Assembly: GCA_002422995.1 (NCBI GenBank) | Contig: DIUK01000119.1 | Span: 4,165-23,609 of the forward strand | DNA from: Rhodocyclaceae bacterium UBA6160 | GTDB lineage: Bacteria > Pseudomonadota > Gammaproteobacteria > Burkholderiales > Rhodocyclaceae | Length of the DNA: 19,445 nt | Direction: 5' to 3' | Shown here: piece by piece, positions 1 through 7,381 of the stretch | How the letters are laid out: each line of letters opens with the position of its first letter | Position numbering within the stretch: the first letter of the stretch is position 1 | The notes under the pieces: model-generated | Databases searched by the model: none | The model's input: the letters and a program-made list of their open reading frames with translations, nothing else | What the model was told of the DNA's origin: nothing | Made by a program: the position numbers and the translations under genes

Positions 1-1769
1 TCCGGCGTGGTCAGCCCGCCCCACATGCGCGGCACCACGCTGTAGGTGCCATCCTTCTGGATGTTGGCGTGCGCGCGCTCGTTGATGAAGCGCGATTGCG
101 GATCGTCCTTGGCCTCATGCGGCCAGGTGGAAATCAGATAGTAATTCAGTGCCGGACGGCAAGTCGCGCAACCATCCGGTGTATGCCAGGCCAGGGCAGT
201 AAACACATCATCCATCGACAGCAACTTTTGCGCACGAATCGCCTCGCGCACTTCGCCGTGGTTCAACGCCGTACAGCCGCAAACCGGTTTGGTGGTGCGG
301 TCTGCCGCCTGATAGGCCCCGCCCAAAGTGGACGCCAGAATCTGCTCCACCAGCCCCGTGCAGGAGCCGCAGGAGGAAGACGCCTTGGTGTGTTTGCGCA
401 CATCATCCAACGTAAATAAGCCTTGCTCGCGGATGGCTTTGACGATAGTGCCCTTGCACACGCCATTGCAACCGCACACCTCGGCTTCGTCGCTCATCGC
501 GGCGGCTTTTGAGTTGCCTGCATGGCCTACATCGCCTACGTGGTTATTGGTAAAGGCATCACCAAACATCAAGTGATCGCGAATCGCACCCACATCACGC
601 CCTTCTTTCAACAGCTGAAAATACCAGCCGCCATCGCCCGTATCGCCATACAGCACAGCGCCCACCAGCCGATCTTTTTGGATCACCAGCCGCTTGTAAA
701 TACCGCCATTTTTATCGTGCAGCACAATGTCTTCCGTACCATCGCCGCCGGTGAAGTTGCCCGCTGAAAAAACATCCACGCCGGTCACTTTAAGTTTTGT
801 CGACGTCACCGAGCCTTGATAGCGCGCTATGCCCATCTCGGCCAGGTGGTTCGCGCATACCTTGGCCTGCTCGAACAACGGCGCCACCAGTCCATAAGCA
901 ATGCCGCGATGCGCCGCACACTCGCCCACGGCATAAATGCGCGGGTCATAGGTTTGCAGTGTGTCAGACACCACCACACCGCGATGACAGTGCAGACCAG
1001 CTTTTTCTGCCAACGCGCTGCTGGGGCGTATGCCTGCTGCCATCACCACTAAATCGGCAGGAATCTCCAGGCCGTCTTTGAATCGAATGGCACTTACCCG
1101 GCCTGCAGCATTTGCCGAGAGCATTTCTGTTTGTTTGCCTAGCAAGAATTTAAGCCCCTTGCTCTCCAATGACGCTTGCAACATATCGGCGCTCGGCTTA
1201 TCCAGCTGACGCTCCATGATCCACTCGCCAATATGCACCACCGTCACATCCATGCCACGCAACTGCAAACCGTTGGCTGCTTCCAACCCTAACAAACCAC
1301 CCCCAATGACCACCGCGTGTTTATGCGTTTTGGCCGTGGCAATCATGGTTTCAGTGTCGGCAATATCGCGATAGGCGATCACACCTGGCAAATCGTTCCC
1401 CGGCACGGGCAGCATGAAAGGCACAGAACCTGTCGCGAGCAGCAGTCGGTCATAAGGCACTTCTGTTTTTACGCCATCGGTGCTTTCCGCCATGACCGTC
1501 CGTGCCGAGCGGTCTATCTTGACCACTGTTTTCCCCGTGTGCAACGTGACGCCATTGTCCTTATACCAATCGAGATCGTTCAACACAATGTCAGCCAAGG
1601 TCATCTCACCTGCCAACACAGGGGAGAGCAAAATGCGGTTGTAATTGGGATGCGGCTCCGCACCGAAGACTGTAATGTCATACAGATCGGGAGCGAGCTT
1701 TAAGAGCTCTTCAATCGTGCGTATCCCCGCCATACCATTACCCACAACCACTAATTTTTGCTTTTTCAT
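1..1769 (-). CDS. nirB: Assimilatory nitrite reductase [NAD(P)H] large subunit NirB, C-terminus cut by window edge
   Basis: Cytoplasmic siroheme/Fe-S flavoenzyme that reduces nitrite to ammonium with NAD(P)H. About 589 codons are present and the C-terminal siroheme half is outside the window. The N-terminus begins MKKQKLVVVGNGMAG, an FAD dinucleotide-binding motif. A second NAD(P)-binding motif (VVIGGGLLGLEAA) lies near residue 150. Two BFD-like [2Fe-2S] modules follow: Cys432, Cys434, Cys467, Cys470, and then Cys497, Cys499, Cys534, Cys537. The start of the nitrite/sulfite reductase ferredoxin-like half domain is reached just before the edge. The ATG at 1769 has a good Shine-Dalgarno (GGAG, 7 nt upstream). 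The gene has its own sigma-54-type promoter and NtrC sites, so it is probably a separate unit from the kinase gene above it. A nirD and a nitrate reductase gene would be expected beyond the left edge (inference). Confidence 0.96.
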   Translation of the reverse strand, partial: MKKQKLVVVGNGMAGIRTIEELLKLAPDLYDITVFGAEPHPNYNRILLSPVLAGEMTLADIVLNDLDWYKDNGVTLHTGKTVVKIDRSARTVMAESTDGVKTEVPYDRLLLATGSVPFMLPVPGNDLPGVIAYRDIADTETMIATAKTHKHAVVIGGGLLGLEAANGLQLRGMDVTVVHIGEWIMERQLDKPSADMLQASLESKGLKFLLGKQTEMLSANAAGRVSAIRFKDGLEIPADLVVMAAGIRPSSALAEKAGLHCHRGVVVSDTLQTYDPRIYAVGECAAHRGIAYGLVAPLFEQAKVCANHLAEMGIARYQGSVTSTKLKVTGVDVFSAGNFTGGDGTEDIVLHDKNGGIYKRLVIQKDRLVGAVLYGDTGDGGWYFQLLKEGRDVGAIRDHLMFGDAFTNNHVGDVGHAGNSKAAAMSDEAEVCGCNGVCKGTIVKAIREQGLFTLDDVRKHTKASSSCGSCTGLVEQILASTLGGAYQAADRTTKPVCGCTALNHGEVREAIRAQKLLSMDDVFTALAWHTPDGCATCRPALNYYLISTWPHEAKDDPQSRFINERAHANIQKDGTYSVVPRMWGGLTTP

Positions 1770-1803
1770 TCTTTATCTCCAACAAAATTCATACAAAATA
1801 ATT

Positions 1804-1819
1804 AGCAAGTGCTGTGCCC
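1804..1819 (-). promoter_or_regulatory. Sigma-54 (-24/-12) promoter of nirB
   Basis: On the minus strand the site reads GGGCACAGCACTTGCT, against the sigma-54 consensus TGGCAC-N5-TTGCW. It has the invariant GG-N10-GC and differs only at the first base. The predicted start of transcription is near 1793, giving a leader of about 24 nt before the nirB ATG at 1769. Paired NtrC-type sites lie 80-155 bp upstream. Confidence 0.75.
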
Positions 1820-1899
1820 GATTTACCGAAGCCCAACCCGTTCAACAAGTCTTTGATTAAGAACAGAGTCCGTAAGCTGTATTTTTCAAGCAAACACTC

Positions 1900-1922
1900 G
1901 ATTGCACCAATGCAGTGCAATC
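1900..1922. promoter_or_regulatory. NtrC-type enhancer site, near-ideal palindrome (nirB)
   Basis: GATTGCAC-N7-GTGCAATC is a perfect 8-bp dyad with a 7-bp spacer. It matches the classical NtrC pattern GCAC-N7-GTGC. Its centre is about 92 bp upstream of the -24 element of the nirB sigma-54 promoter, a normal enhancer distance. Confidence 0.7.
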
Positions 1923-1955
1923 GCATACCTAATGCCCTGTATTGGTTTGCATCGT

Positions 1956-1973
1956 TTGCACCACTGGTTTGCT
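1956..1973. promoter_or_regulatory. Second, weaker NtrC-type site (nirB)
   Basis: GCAC at 1958-1961, seven bases, then TTGC at 1969-1972: seven of eight consensus half-site bases. Its centre is about 54 bp, or five helical turns, from the palindromic site, as is usual for paired NtrC enhancers. It lies just before the end of the upstream kinase gene. Confidence 0.5.
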
Positions 1974-1991
1974 TTGTTTGCGTTTTATGGC

Positions 1992-3683
1992 TCATGTCCG
2001 CGACAACCAAAAAGCCAGTACCCCATTGAGCAGCAGAGAAATGATCAGCACCACCTTCAAAGTCATTGAGGGATTTCTAGCCGCTAATGGAATTTTCCGG
2101 TTAGAACGCAAAGGTCGATATGCACCACGCTCCACCGCCAGGGTAAATTCTTCTGCCGTCTCGAAGCGGTCTTTGGGTTCGCGTGCGCAGGCTTTGAGCA
2201 AAACCGTTTCCAGCCATTCAGGAATATCGGGACGATAACGGGTTGGGGGCGTTGGCTGCGAAAAGCGGGGGTGCTGAAATGGCTCAATCTCGCCATAAGG
2301 ATATTTTCGCGTAAGCAATTCATAGAGCGTCACGCCACAGGCATATAAATCACTCACCTCATTGGCAGCGCCTTCAGCAAATAATTCAGGCGCCATATAC
2401 GAAGGCGTGCCGGGATTATTAATTTCACTCAAGCGTTCCCCGTCACTCGCCGCGACACCCAAATCCAGCAAGGTAATCTGGCCTTGTGCACCAATTTGAA
2501 TATTGTCAGGCTTAATATCCCGATGCACAATGCCCAGACGATGCAAAATCGCCACTGCCTTGAGTAATCGCAAACCAATGGCTGCGACTTCATCCGCATC
2601 AAACCGATGTCCTCGCGACAGTCTGGTTTTAAGCGATTCGCCTTCATGCCAGGTCATTAAGTAATACAAATGCTGACGCGCCGGATGGCTCACTACTTGC
2701 GGAAAGCATGGCGCAACAGCTCTTCGCGCCAACCACTCCTCGTACACCAGCGCAGCGATGGATTCCGCATCACCCGCTTCTGGCCGCAAGGTTTTGAGCA
2801 CATAGGTCTCATCCCCTTGCGCCACTTTATAAAGCAATGTCATCCGTGATTCATGCAATACATCAATCACGCGCAAACCATCAATGTGCTCACCGATATT
2901 GAGCTTGGGTGGCAAAGGCAACTTTTGTGCGCCATTTAACTGATCTCGAAAATTCGACTGCGGCACATGACGCACACACGCAACCAAAGCTGTGCAATTA
3001 TCATTTGCGCCAGCGCGCACCGCTTCCAAGGCCAAGGCATTGGCAGCTGATTCAGCCGGCAAACTGCCTTTGGCATACCGCATCAGCAGCGCTTTAATAC
3101 CCGCGTCGCCCAGCGTGCCCCACACACCATCGGTAAGCAAAACGAAGCAATCGCCGACGGCTAATTCGCCATCCGCGTGATCCACTACCAAGTGCTCATC
3201 CAGCCCCAAGGCCCGCCGCAATACATTGCTTAGTTCCGGATGCGGCCAGGTGTGGTCTTCTGTGAGCTGGGTGAGGATGCCATCACGCCACAAATAAACT
3301 CGCGAATCCCCAACGTGGCCCACGTAATATCGGCTACCGCGCAGCACAACGGCAGATAAGGTAGTGGCCATGCCTGCTTGCTCGCGATTTTTTCTCGCGG
3401 TGGAGAGCAACCATCGATTCGCTGCACCCAGCACTGTGTCAAAAGACTTCGCCACCCCCCAAGTCTCGGGCGTGGCGTAATAATCGGTAAGCAAGTTACG
3501 CACCGCATATTCAGCCGCCTCGCGCCCCTGCGCGTGGCCGCCAACGCCATCCGCAATGGCAATCAGCACGCCTTTAGCCGCCAGCTCGTCACCCTCTGGC
3601 GTGGCAGCGCTGACGTAATCCTCATTGCGACTACGCAGCCCCACCAGCGTGGAATGCCCAACCTCGACGTGTAATTGACTCAC
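1992..3683 (-). CDS. Bifunctional PP2C-type protein phosphatase / Ser-Thr protein kinase, membrane-anchored
   Basis: A 563-residue fusion. Residues 1-240 are a PP2C phosphatase, with metal-binding motifs RNEDY (19-23), ADGVGGH (44-50), GDSR (125-128), LLTDGVW (183-188) and the final DN (228-229). Residues about 265-520 are a Hanks-type kinase, with candidate ATP lysine K297 (VLK), catalytic HRDIKPDN (387-394), DLG (407-409) in place of DFG, and APE (431-433). The glycine-rich ATP loop is not recognisable. One hydrophobic segment (about 542-560) ends the protein, so it is probably a C-tail-anchored cytoplasmic enzyme. The start is GTG at 3683, 25 bp after the nitrate transporter stop, so co-transcription is likely. 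I recall a similar kinase gene between nitrate transporter and nirB genes in Pseudomonas. Its substrate is unknown; a role in regulating nitrate uptake or reduction is inference from position. Confidence 0.9.
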   Translation of the reverse strand: MSQLHVEVGHSTLVGLRSRNEDYVSAATPEGDELAAKGVLIAIADGVGGHAQGREAAEYAVRNLLTDYYATPETWGVAKSFDTVLGAANRWLLSTARKNREQAGMATTLSAVVLRGSRYYVGHVGDSRVYLWRDGILTQLTEDHTWPHPELSNVLRRALGLDEHLVVDHADGELAVGDCFVLLTDGVWGTLGDAGIKALLMRYAKGSLPAESAANALALEAVRAGANDNCTALVACVRHVPQSNFRDQLNGAQKLPLPPKLNIGEHIDGLRVIDVLHESRMTLLYKVAQGDETYVLKTLRPEAGDAESIAALVYEEWLARRAVAPCFPQVVSHPARQHLYYLMTWHEGESLKTRLSRGHRFDADEVAAIGLRLLKAVAILHRLGIVHRDIKPDNIQIGAQGQITLLDLGVAASDGERLSEINNPGTPSYMAPELFAEGAANEVSDLYACGVTLYELLTRKYPYGEIEPFQHPRFSQPTPPTRYRPDIPEWLETVLLKACAREPKDRFETAEEFTLAVERGAYRPLRSNRKIPLAARNPSMTLKVVLIISLLLNGVLAFWLSRT

Positions 3684-3708
3684 CCGACGACTCTAGACGC
3701 CATTGTGA

Positions 3709-4923
3709 TCAAATTCGCGCGGACGTCATGCTTGCCGCCCCCCAAGTCGTACGCCAACGCGTTTTTACGGCAGCAAGCCCAATCAGCGCAGCAACAGCCA
3801 AGCCTGCAAAAATCAAGAACCCGGCCTGATAACTGCCGGTAATCTGCTTTGAATATCCTAAGGATGAAGCCAGCCAAAAGCCTCCTATGCCGCCGGCCAT
3901 GCCGACCATCCCGGTCATGACCCCAATCTCCTTGCGAAAGCGTTGTGGCACCAATTGAAACACCGCGCCATTGCCCATGCCTAGCGCCAGCATTGCCAAA
4001 ACGAAAACGCTCAACGCCATCCACGCAACAGGCAAGCCAAAACTGACAATCGTTAAAAAGAGTGCCGCCAGTGCATACATCAGGCTCAAGCTTTTGATAC
4101 CACCCACGCGATCCGCCACGCCACCACCGATGGGACGCACGAGGGAACCGGCGAACACACAGGCTGCGGTAAAAAAGCCAGCCGTTTTTGCATCCAGCCC
4201 ATATTGCGTATTGAAGTAAATCGTTAATGAGGAAGCCAAACCGACAAATCCGCCAAACGTTACCGCATAGAAAAACATGAACCACCAGGCATCCTTGTCT
4301 TTCAAGACCGTCAAATACTCAGCCAGCCGCTTCGGTGGCGGGCATTCAGGCGCATCTTTTGCGAGCACAAGATAAACCACGAATACGATAAACAGTGGGA
4401 TGAGCAAAATACCAAACACATTCACCCAGCCGTAAGCCGCTGCCAAACTGGGCGCGAAAAGTGCGGCGAGTGCCGTGCCGGAGTTTCCGGCGCCCGCAAT
4501 GCCTAAAGCCTTGCCCTGATGCTCTGCCGGATACCAGCGCGAAGCCAGTGGCAAAGCCACGGCAAATGAAGCCCCGGCAACACCCAGAAACAAACCAAAA
4601 ATCAGGATTGCTTGGTAACTATGAAGGCCAACTTGCCAGGCGTACAACAATGCCGCCATGACAATCACCTGCCCAATGGCGCCTGTGAGCTTGGGTTTCA
4701 AGTGATCGACCATCATGCCCATGACAAACCGCAGCAGCGCCCCGGCTAAAACCGGCGTGGCCACCATCAACCCGCGCTGTGCATGCGTGAGACCTAAGTC
4801 TTGTGCAATCTGCACGCCTAATGGTCCCAAAATAACCCAGACCATAAAGGCCAGATCAAAATACAAAAATGCCGCCAACAACGTAGGGGTATGCCCTGAT
4901 TGCAGAAACGATTGCTTGTCCAT
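3709..4923 (-). CDS. nasA: MFS nitrate/nitrite transporter (NarK/NasA family)
   Basis: A 404-residue inner-membrane carrier of the nitrate/nitrite porter branch of the major facilitator superfamily, with about 12 hydrophobic segments. The two nitrate signature regions are visible: GIAGAGNSGT (141-150) and GMGNGAVFQLVP in the second half. The two substrate-binding arginines of the family probably correspond to R65 (ALLRFVMG) and the Arg in LVRPIGGG. Its place between nrt and nirB genes points to assimilatory nitrate uptake (NasA role) rather than respiratory exchange. I chose the ATG at 4923; the longer reading from 4947 begins at TTG and adds eight residues with no family resemblance. It is the first gene of a unit with the kinase and has its own sigma-54 promoter. 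Confidence 0.93.
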   Translation of the reverse strand: MDKQSFLQSGHTPTLLAAFLYFDLAFMVWVILGPLGVQIAQDLGLTHAQRGLMVATPVLAGALLRFVMGMMVDHLKPKLTGAIGQVIVMAALLYAWQVGLHSYQAILIFGLFLGVAGASFAVALPLASRWYPAEHQGKALGIAGAGNSGTALAALFAPSLAAAYGWVNVFGILLIPLFIVFVVYLVLAKDAPECPPPKRLAEYLTVLKDKDAWWFMFFYAVTFGGFVGLASSLTIYFNTQYGLDAKTAGFFTAACVFAGSLVRPIGGGVADRVGGIKSLSLMYALAALFLTIVSFGLPVAWMALSVFVLAMLALGMGNGAVFQLVPQRFRKEIGVMTGMVGMAGGIGGFWLASSLGYSKQITGSYQAGFLIFAGLAVAALIGLAAVKTRWRTTWGAASMTSARI

Positions 4924-4979
4924 AGTGCTTTCTTGATCGATCCTCAATTACTGTTGATAGGGAACGACTATCCATTCTG

Positions 4980-5010
4980 ATGCGTTCTGCTACCACATAG
5001 CAGAACGCAT
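4980..5010. repeat. Perfect 13-bp inverted repeat over the transporter core promoter
   Basis: ATGCGTTCTGCTA (4980-4992) and its exact complement TAGCAGAACGCAT (4998-5010) are separated by five bases. The dyad covers the -12 element and the predicted start (near 4988) of the sigma-54 promoter. The transcript would start inside the left arm and could not form the hairpin, which favours a DNA operator over an RNA structure. The binding protein is unknown. Confidence 0.8.
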
Positions 5011-5014
5011 GCCA
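4999..5014 (-). promoter_or_regulatory. Sigma-54 (-24/-12) promoter of the nitrate transporter-kinase unit
   Basis: The minus strand reads TGGCATGCGTTCTGCT, with the invariant GG-N10-GC and two departures from TGGCAC-N5-TTGCW. The predicted start near 4988 leaves a leader of about 65 nt. NtrC-like elements lie 85-135 bp upstream. Confidence 0.65.
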
Positions 5015-5031
5015 GCAATGCACCAAACTTG

Positions 5032-5084
5032 GTTATGACTATCCAAACAAGGGATTAGATAAAAAGTCGGCGCTGGCAATACGG
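5032..5084. promoter_or_regulatory. Conserved spaced motif shared with the nrtA promoter (copy 1)
   Basis: GTTATGACT (5032-5040), 25 unlike bases, GTCGGCGCTGGC (5066-5077), three bases, ACGG (5081-5084). The same pieces with exactly the same internal spacing occur at 10017-10069, upstream of nrtA. The block lies between the sigma-54 promoter and the NtrC-like sites in both places. I do not recognise the binding protein. Confidence 0.6.
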
Positions 5085-5098
5085 TGAGAATCAACTTT

Positions 5099-5148
5099 GC
5101 TGCACCGCAATAGCGCAAAAGCACAGCAAGCGCACCGCAATGGGGCGC
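5099..5148. promoter_or_regulatory. Two NtrC-like enhancer elements (nitrate transporter)
   Basis: GCAC-N7-GCGC at 5102-5116 and GCAC-N7-GGGC at 5132-5146, each one base from the half-site consensus GCAC-N7-GTGC. Both have the same spacer start, CGCAAT. They are 30 bp apart, about three helical turns. The first belongs to a 13-bp string (GCTGCACCGCAAT) repeated exactly upstream of nrtA. Confidence 0.5.
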
Positions 5149-5190
5149 ACCGCTGTGCATCGTCGGTCTGGGTTAAATCCGCCTGTTCAA

Positions 5191-6447
5191 TCAGAACTTT
5201 GCTTCAGCCCACAACCATACTTTTTCCGTATCTACGGCAAAACCCTTGGCGTTATAGTCAGCATACTTGATGCCAACCAGATATTTTTTAGCAATCGGCT
5301 TGGTCGCTTGCAGGTTCCATTCCGTACCGTACCTTGCACTTGTCCTATCTGCGCGGTAGTCGTGATAAACCGCATCCAGCTTCACACCATACACAGCAGA
5401 CCCGACACCCAGATAAGTATCCTTCAACCCATTTGCAGGCGTTGCCAGGAACACATCGGCCCAGCCGTTAAAGGCATGCAATGTAGCCAAGGGCGTCTGA
5501 AAGCTTTTTACCCCGTTGCCTTCCAGAAACTCATAGCCCAGCTTGACGCTATGCACGCCTTTGGCCAGGCCGCCTTCAAACAAGTAATAATCCACATCGT
5601 AACTTGCCGGATTACTCTTGTAATCTGATTGCTGCGCGTATTCAGCCGTGTACAAGGCTTTATAACCAGTAAAAACAGGCTGCTCACCCTTAAAACGCAG
5701 ACCGATTGTTTGCGTTGAATTGGTGGCGAAATCTTCGTAATCGAGGAAATACCCATACCCCACAATTTCACCCGCACTAAAGCCTTTGTAGCTGATATTC
5801 AGGATAGGCGAGCTCATTTTTGCTTTGCCCACATTGGCAAATGTAGCAACAGGCACTTTGCTGTGATGGCTGAAAACACGGTTGACGTTGTAAATATATC
5901 CGGCCGTAATTGTCGTCGCAGGCAAAGACTTATTCACCACGGTGAATGCATCAAATGTCTGCTCATTCTGCCGCCAGCCCACATTACCGATAAAGCGCTG
6001 GTTATCCAGCACAATACGTTGACGGCCATACTTCAGCTTGGTATTTGGTAAGCCAGAAAAGCTCAAATACGCCTGATTCACTTCAGTGAATTCGGGGTCA
6101 GCCACAATCGAATACGTCGCTTTTTTATTTGTCGTACTGTTGTAATCATCGTCACCAATGACACTCAAGTGCTCGCCTTCGAGCATCACGCCAAAGCCTT
6201 TGTATTCGCCCGTCTCGTAGCCAAAGCGCAAGCGCAGTGTAGAGGCATCGGCATTTTTCAAAGCATTGTTTTGATCGACCGATTCATAGCGATAGCGCAC
6301 ATCCAGGGATGGCTTTCCACCCGTGAGCGCATCCATAAAACTATCACCTGCAAAAGCAGGCAAGGCGAGTGTTGACAATGCAGCGACCTGCATTAGCTGA
6401 CGCGGAAAACGCGCGCATGAAGGTGCTATTGATAAACGATGTGGCAT
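5191..6447 (-). CDS. Outer-membrane porin, alginate-export-like beta-barrel
   Basis: A 418-residue exported protein. The signal peptide ends near LALPAFA, with mature GDSFMDAL. The rest alternates polar and aromatic residues in short strands (for example VRYRYESVDQ, LRLRFGYETG, LKYGRQRI) and ends in Phe (WAEAKF), as outer-membrane barrels do. Segments such as KLKYGRQRIVLDNQRFIGNVG resemble the alginate-export porin family in proteobacteria. The start at 6447 has a strong GGGGGA ribosome-binding site; a longer reading from 6483 would put a Phe/Cys-rich stretch before the signal peptide. It follows nrtD by 72 bp on the same strand and is probably the last gene of the nrt operon. A role in passing nitrate across the outer membrane is inferred from position only. 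Confidence 0.85.
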   Translation of the reverse strand: MPHRLSIAPSCARFPRQLMQVAALSTLALPAFAGDSFMDALTGGKPSLDVRYRYESVDQNNALKNADASTLRLRFGYETGEYKGFGVMLEGEHLSVIGDDDYNSTTNKKATYSIVADPEFTEVNQAYLSFSGLPNTKLKYGRQRIVLDNQRFIGNVGWRQNEQTFDAFTVVNKSLPATTITAGYIYNVNRVFSHHSKVPVATFANVGKAKMSSPILNISYKGFSAGEIVGYGYFLDYEDFATNSTQTIGLRFKGEQPVFTGYKALYTAEYAQQSDYKSNPASYDVDYYLFEGGLAKGVHSVKLGYEFLEGNGVKSFQTPLATLHAFNGWADVFLATPANGLKDTYLGVGSAVYGVKLDAVYHDYRADRTSARYGTEWNLQATKPIAKKYLVGIKYADYNAKGFAVDTEKVWLWAEAKF

Positions 6448-6519
6448 GTAAATTCCCCCAAAAGTAAAAAAACAAAAAAACAAACCCGAAACCGCTTACG
6501 ACTACCGCCCATTAAAAAT

Positions 6520-7371
6520 CTAAGCGACTTTTTTCAATTGCTTGCGGTACAAAAACTCAAACACCGTTGCACGATATTCCGCAAAGCGTGAATCATTGGC
6601 CAGCTCGACCCGATCTCTTGGCCGTGGCAAATCAACAGTCACAATCTCGCCGATCGTAGCGGCCGGACCATTCGTCATCATCACAATACGGTCCGACAGC
6701 AGCACTGCCTCATCCACATCGTGCGTCACCATCACGGCCGTAGCACCGGTTTTGGCCAGCACGCTATTGAGCTCATCCTGCAAGCTCGCCCGCGTTAAAG
6801 CATCCAATGCACCAAAAGGCTCATCCATTAACAAAATGCGCGGCTCCATGGCGAAGGCACGCGCAATCCCCACGCGCTGCTTCATGCCACCAGAAATCTC
6901 ATGTGGATATTTTTCAGCAGCGTGCGCCATGTGCACCATGTCCAACGCCGCATGCACTCGCGCGTCCAATTTGGATTTACGCTCTTTGCGGCCAAAAACG
7001 CGCTCCACCGCCAGCATGACATTGCCAAAGCAGGTCATCCACGGCAAGAGTGAATGGTTCTGAAACACCACTGCGCGTTCAGGGCCAGGGCCGGCAATTT
7101 CTCGGTTATCGCACAGCAACACGCCGCTTGTCGGCAAGGTCAGCCCCGCAATCAAATTCAGCAGCGTTGATTTGCCGCAGCCCGAATGGCCGATCAACGT
7201 CACTACTTCACCCGGATAAATATCCAGCGCAATATCGCGCAGGGCAACAAAGTTACCTTGCCGGGTTTTGAAGGTCTGCCCCACCTGCTCTACCTTGACG
7301 ATAGGCTTGGTACTGGACTTCACCTCAGTCTGATGATCTAAATTCGTTTGAGACATATCGGAAGAACTCAT
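6520..7371 (-). CDS. nrtD: Nitrate ABC transporter ATP-binding protein NrtD
   Basis: A 283-residue ABC ATPase that powers nitrate import with NrtB at the inner membrane. It has Walker A GHSGCGKST (61-69), Q-loop Q104, signature SGGMKQR (160-166), Walker B ILLMDEP (179-185) and H-loop H217. The closing KLxxR-like regulatory NrtA domain found in cyanobacterial NrtC is absent, so this is the NrtD/SsuB-like short form. I chose the ATG at 7371 because GGAG lies 6 nt upstream and the family N-terminus follows; the longer reading from 7461 runs into nrtB. The gene begins 10 bp after the nrtB stop, so translation is probably coupled. Confidence 0.94.
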   Translation of the reverse strand: MSSSDMSQTNLDHQTEVKSSTKPIVKVEQVGQTFKTRQGNFVALRDIALDIYPGEVVTLIGHSGCGKSTLLNLIAGLTLPTSGVLLCDNREIAGPGPERAVVFQNHSLLPWMTCFGNVMLAVERVFGRKERKSKLDARVHAALDMVHMAHAAEKYPHEISGGMKQRVGIARAFAMEPRILLMDEPFGALDALTRASLQDELNSVLAKTGATAVMVTHDVDEAVLLSDRIVMMTNGPAATIGEIVTVDLPRPRDRVELANDSRFAEYRATVFEFLYRKQLKKVA

Positions 7372-7381
7372 CTCTAGCTCC

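Noticed and set aside
3680..4285. 201-codon open frame on the minus strand inside the nitrate transporter gene
   Set aside because: Trp/Cys/Arg-rich shadow of the transporter in another frame; the transporter frame carries clear nitrate-porter motifs.
5147..5158. GCAC-N4-GTGC as a further NtrC site
   Set aside because: The spacer is four rather than seven bases. It is more likely a chance palindrome or a small hairpin after the porin gene.
6448..6519. T-rich tract between nrtD and the porin gene as a terminator
   Set aside because: On the minus strand there is a run of T, but no stable GC-rich stem precedes it. Read-through into the porin is more likely.
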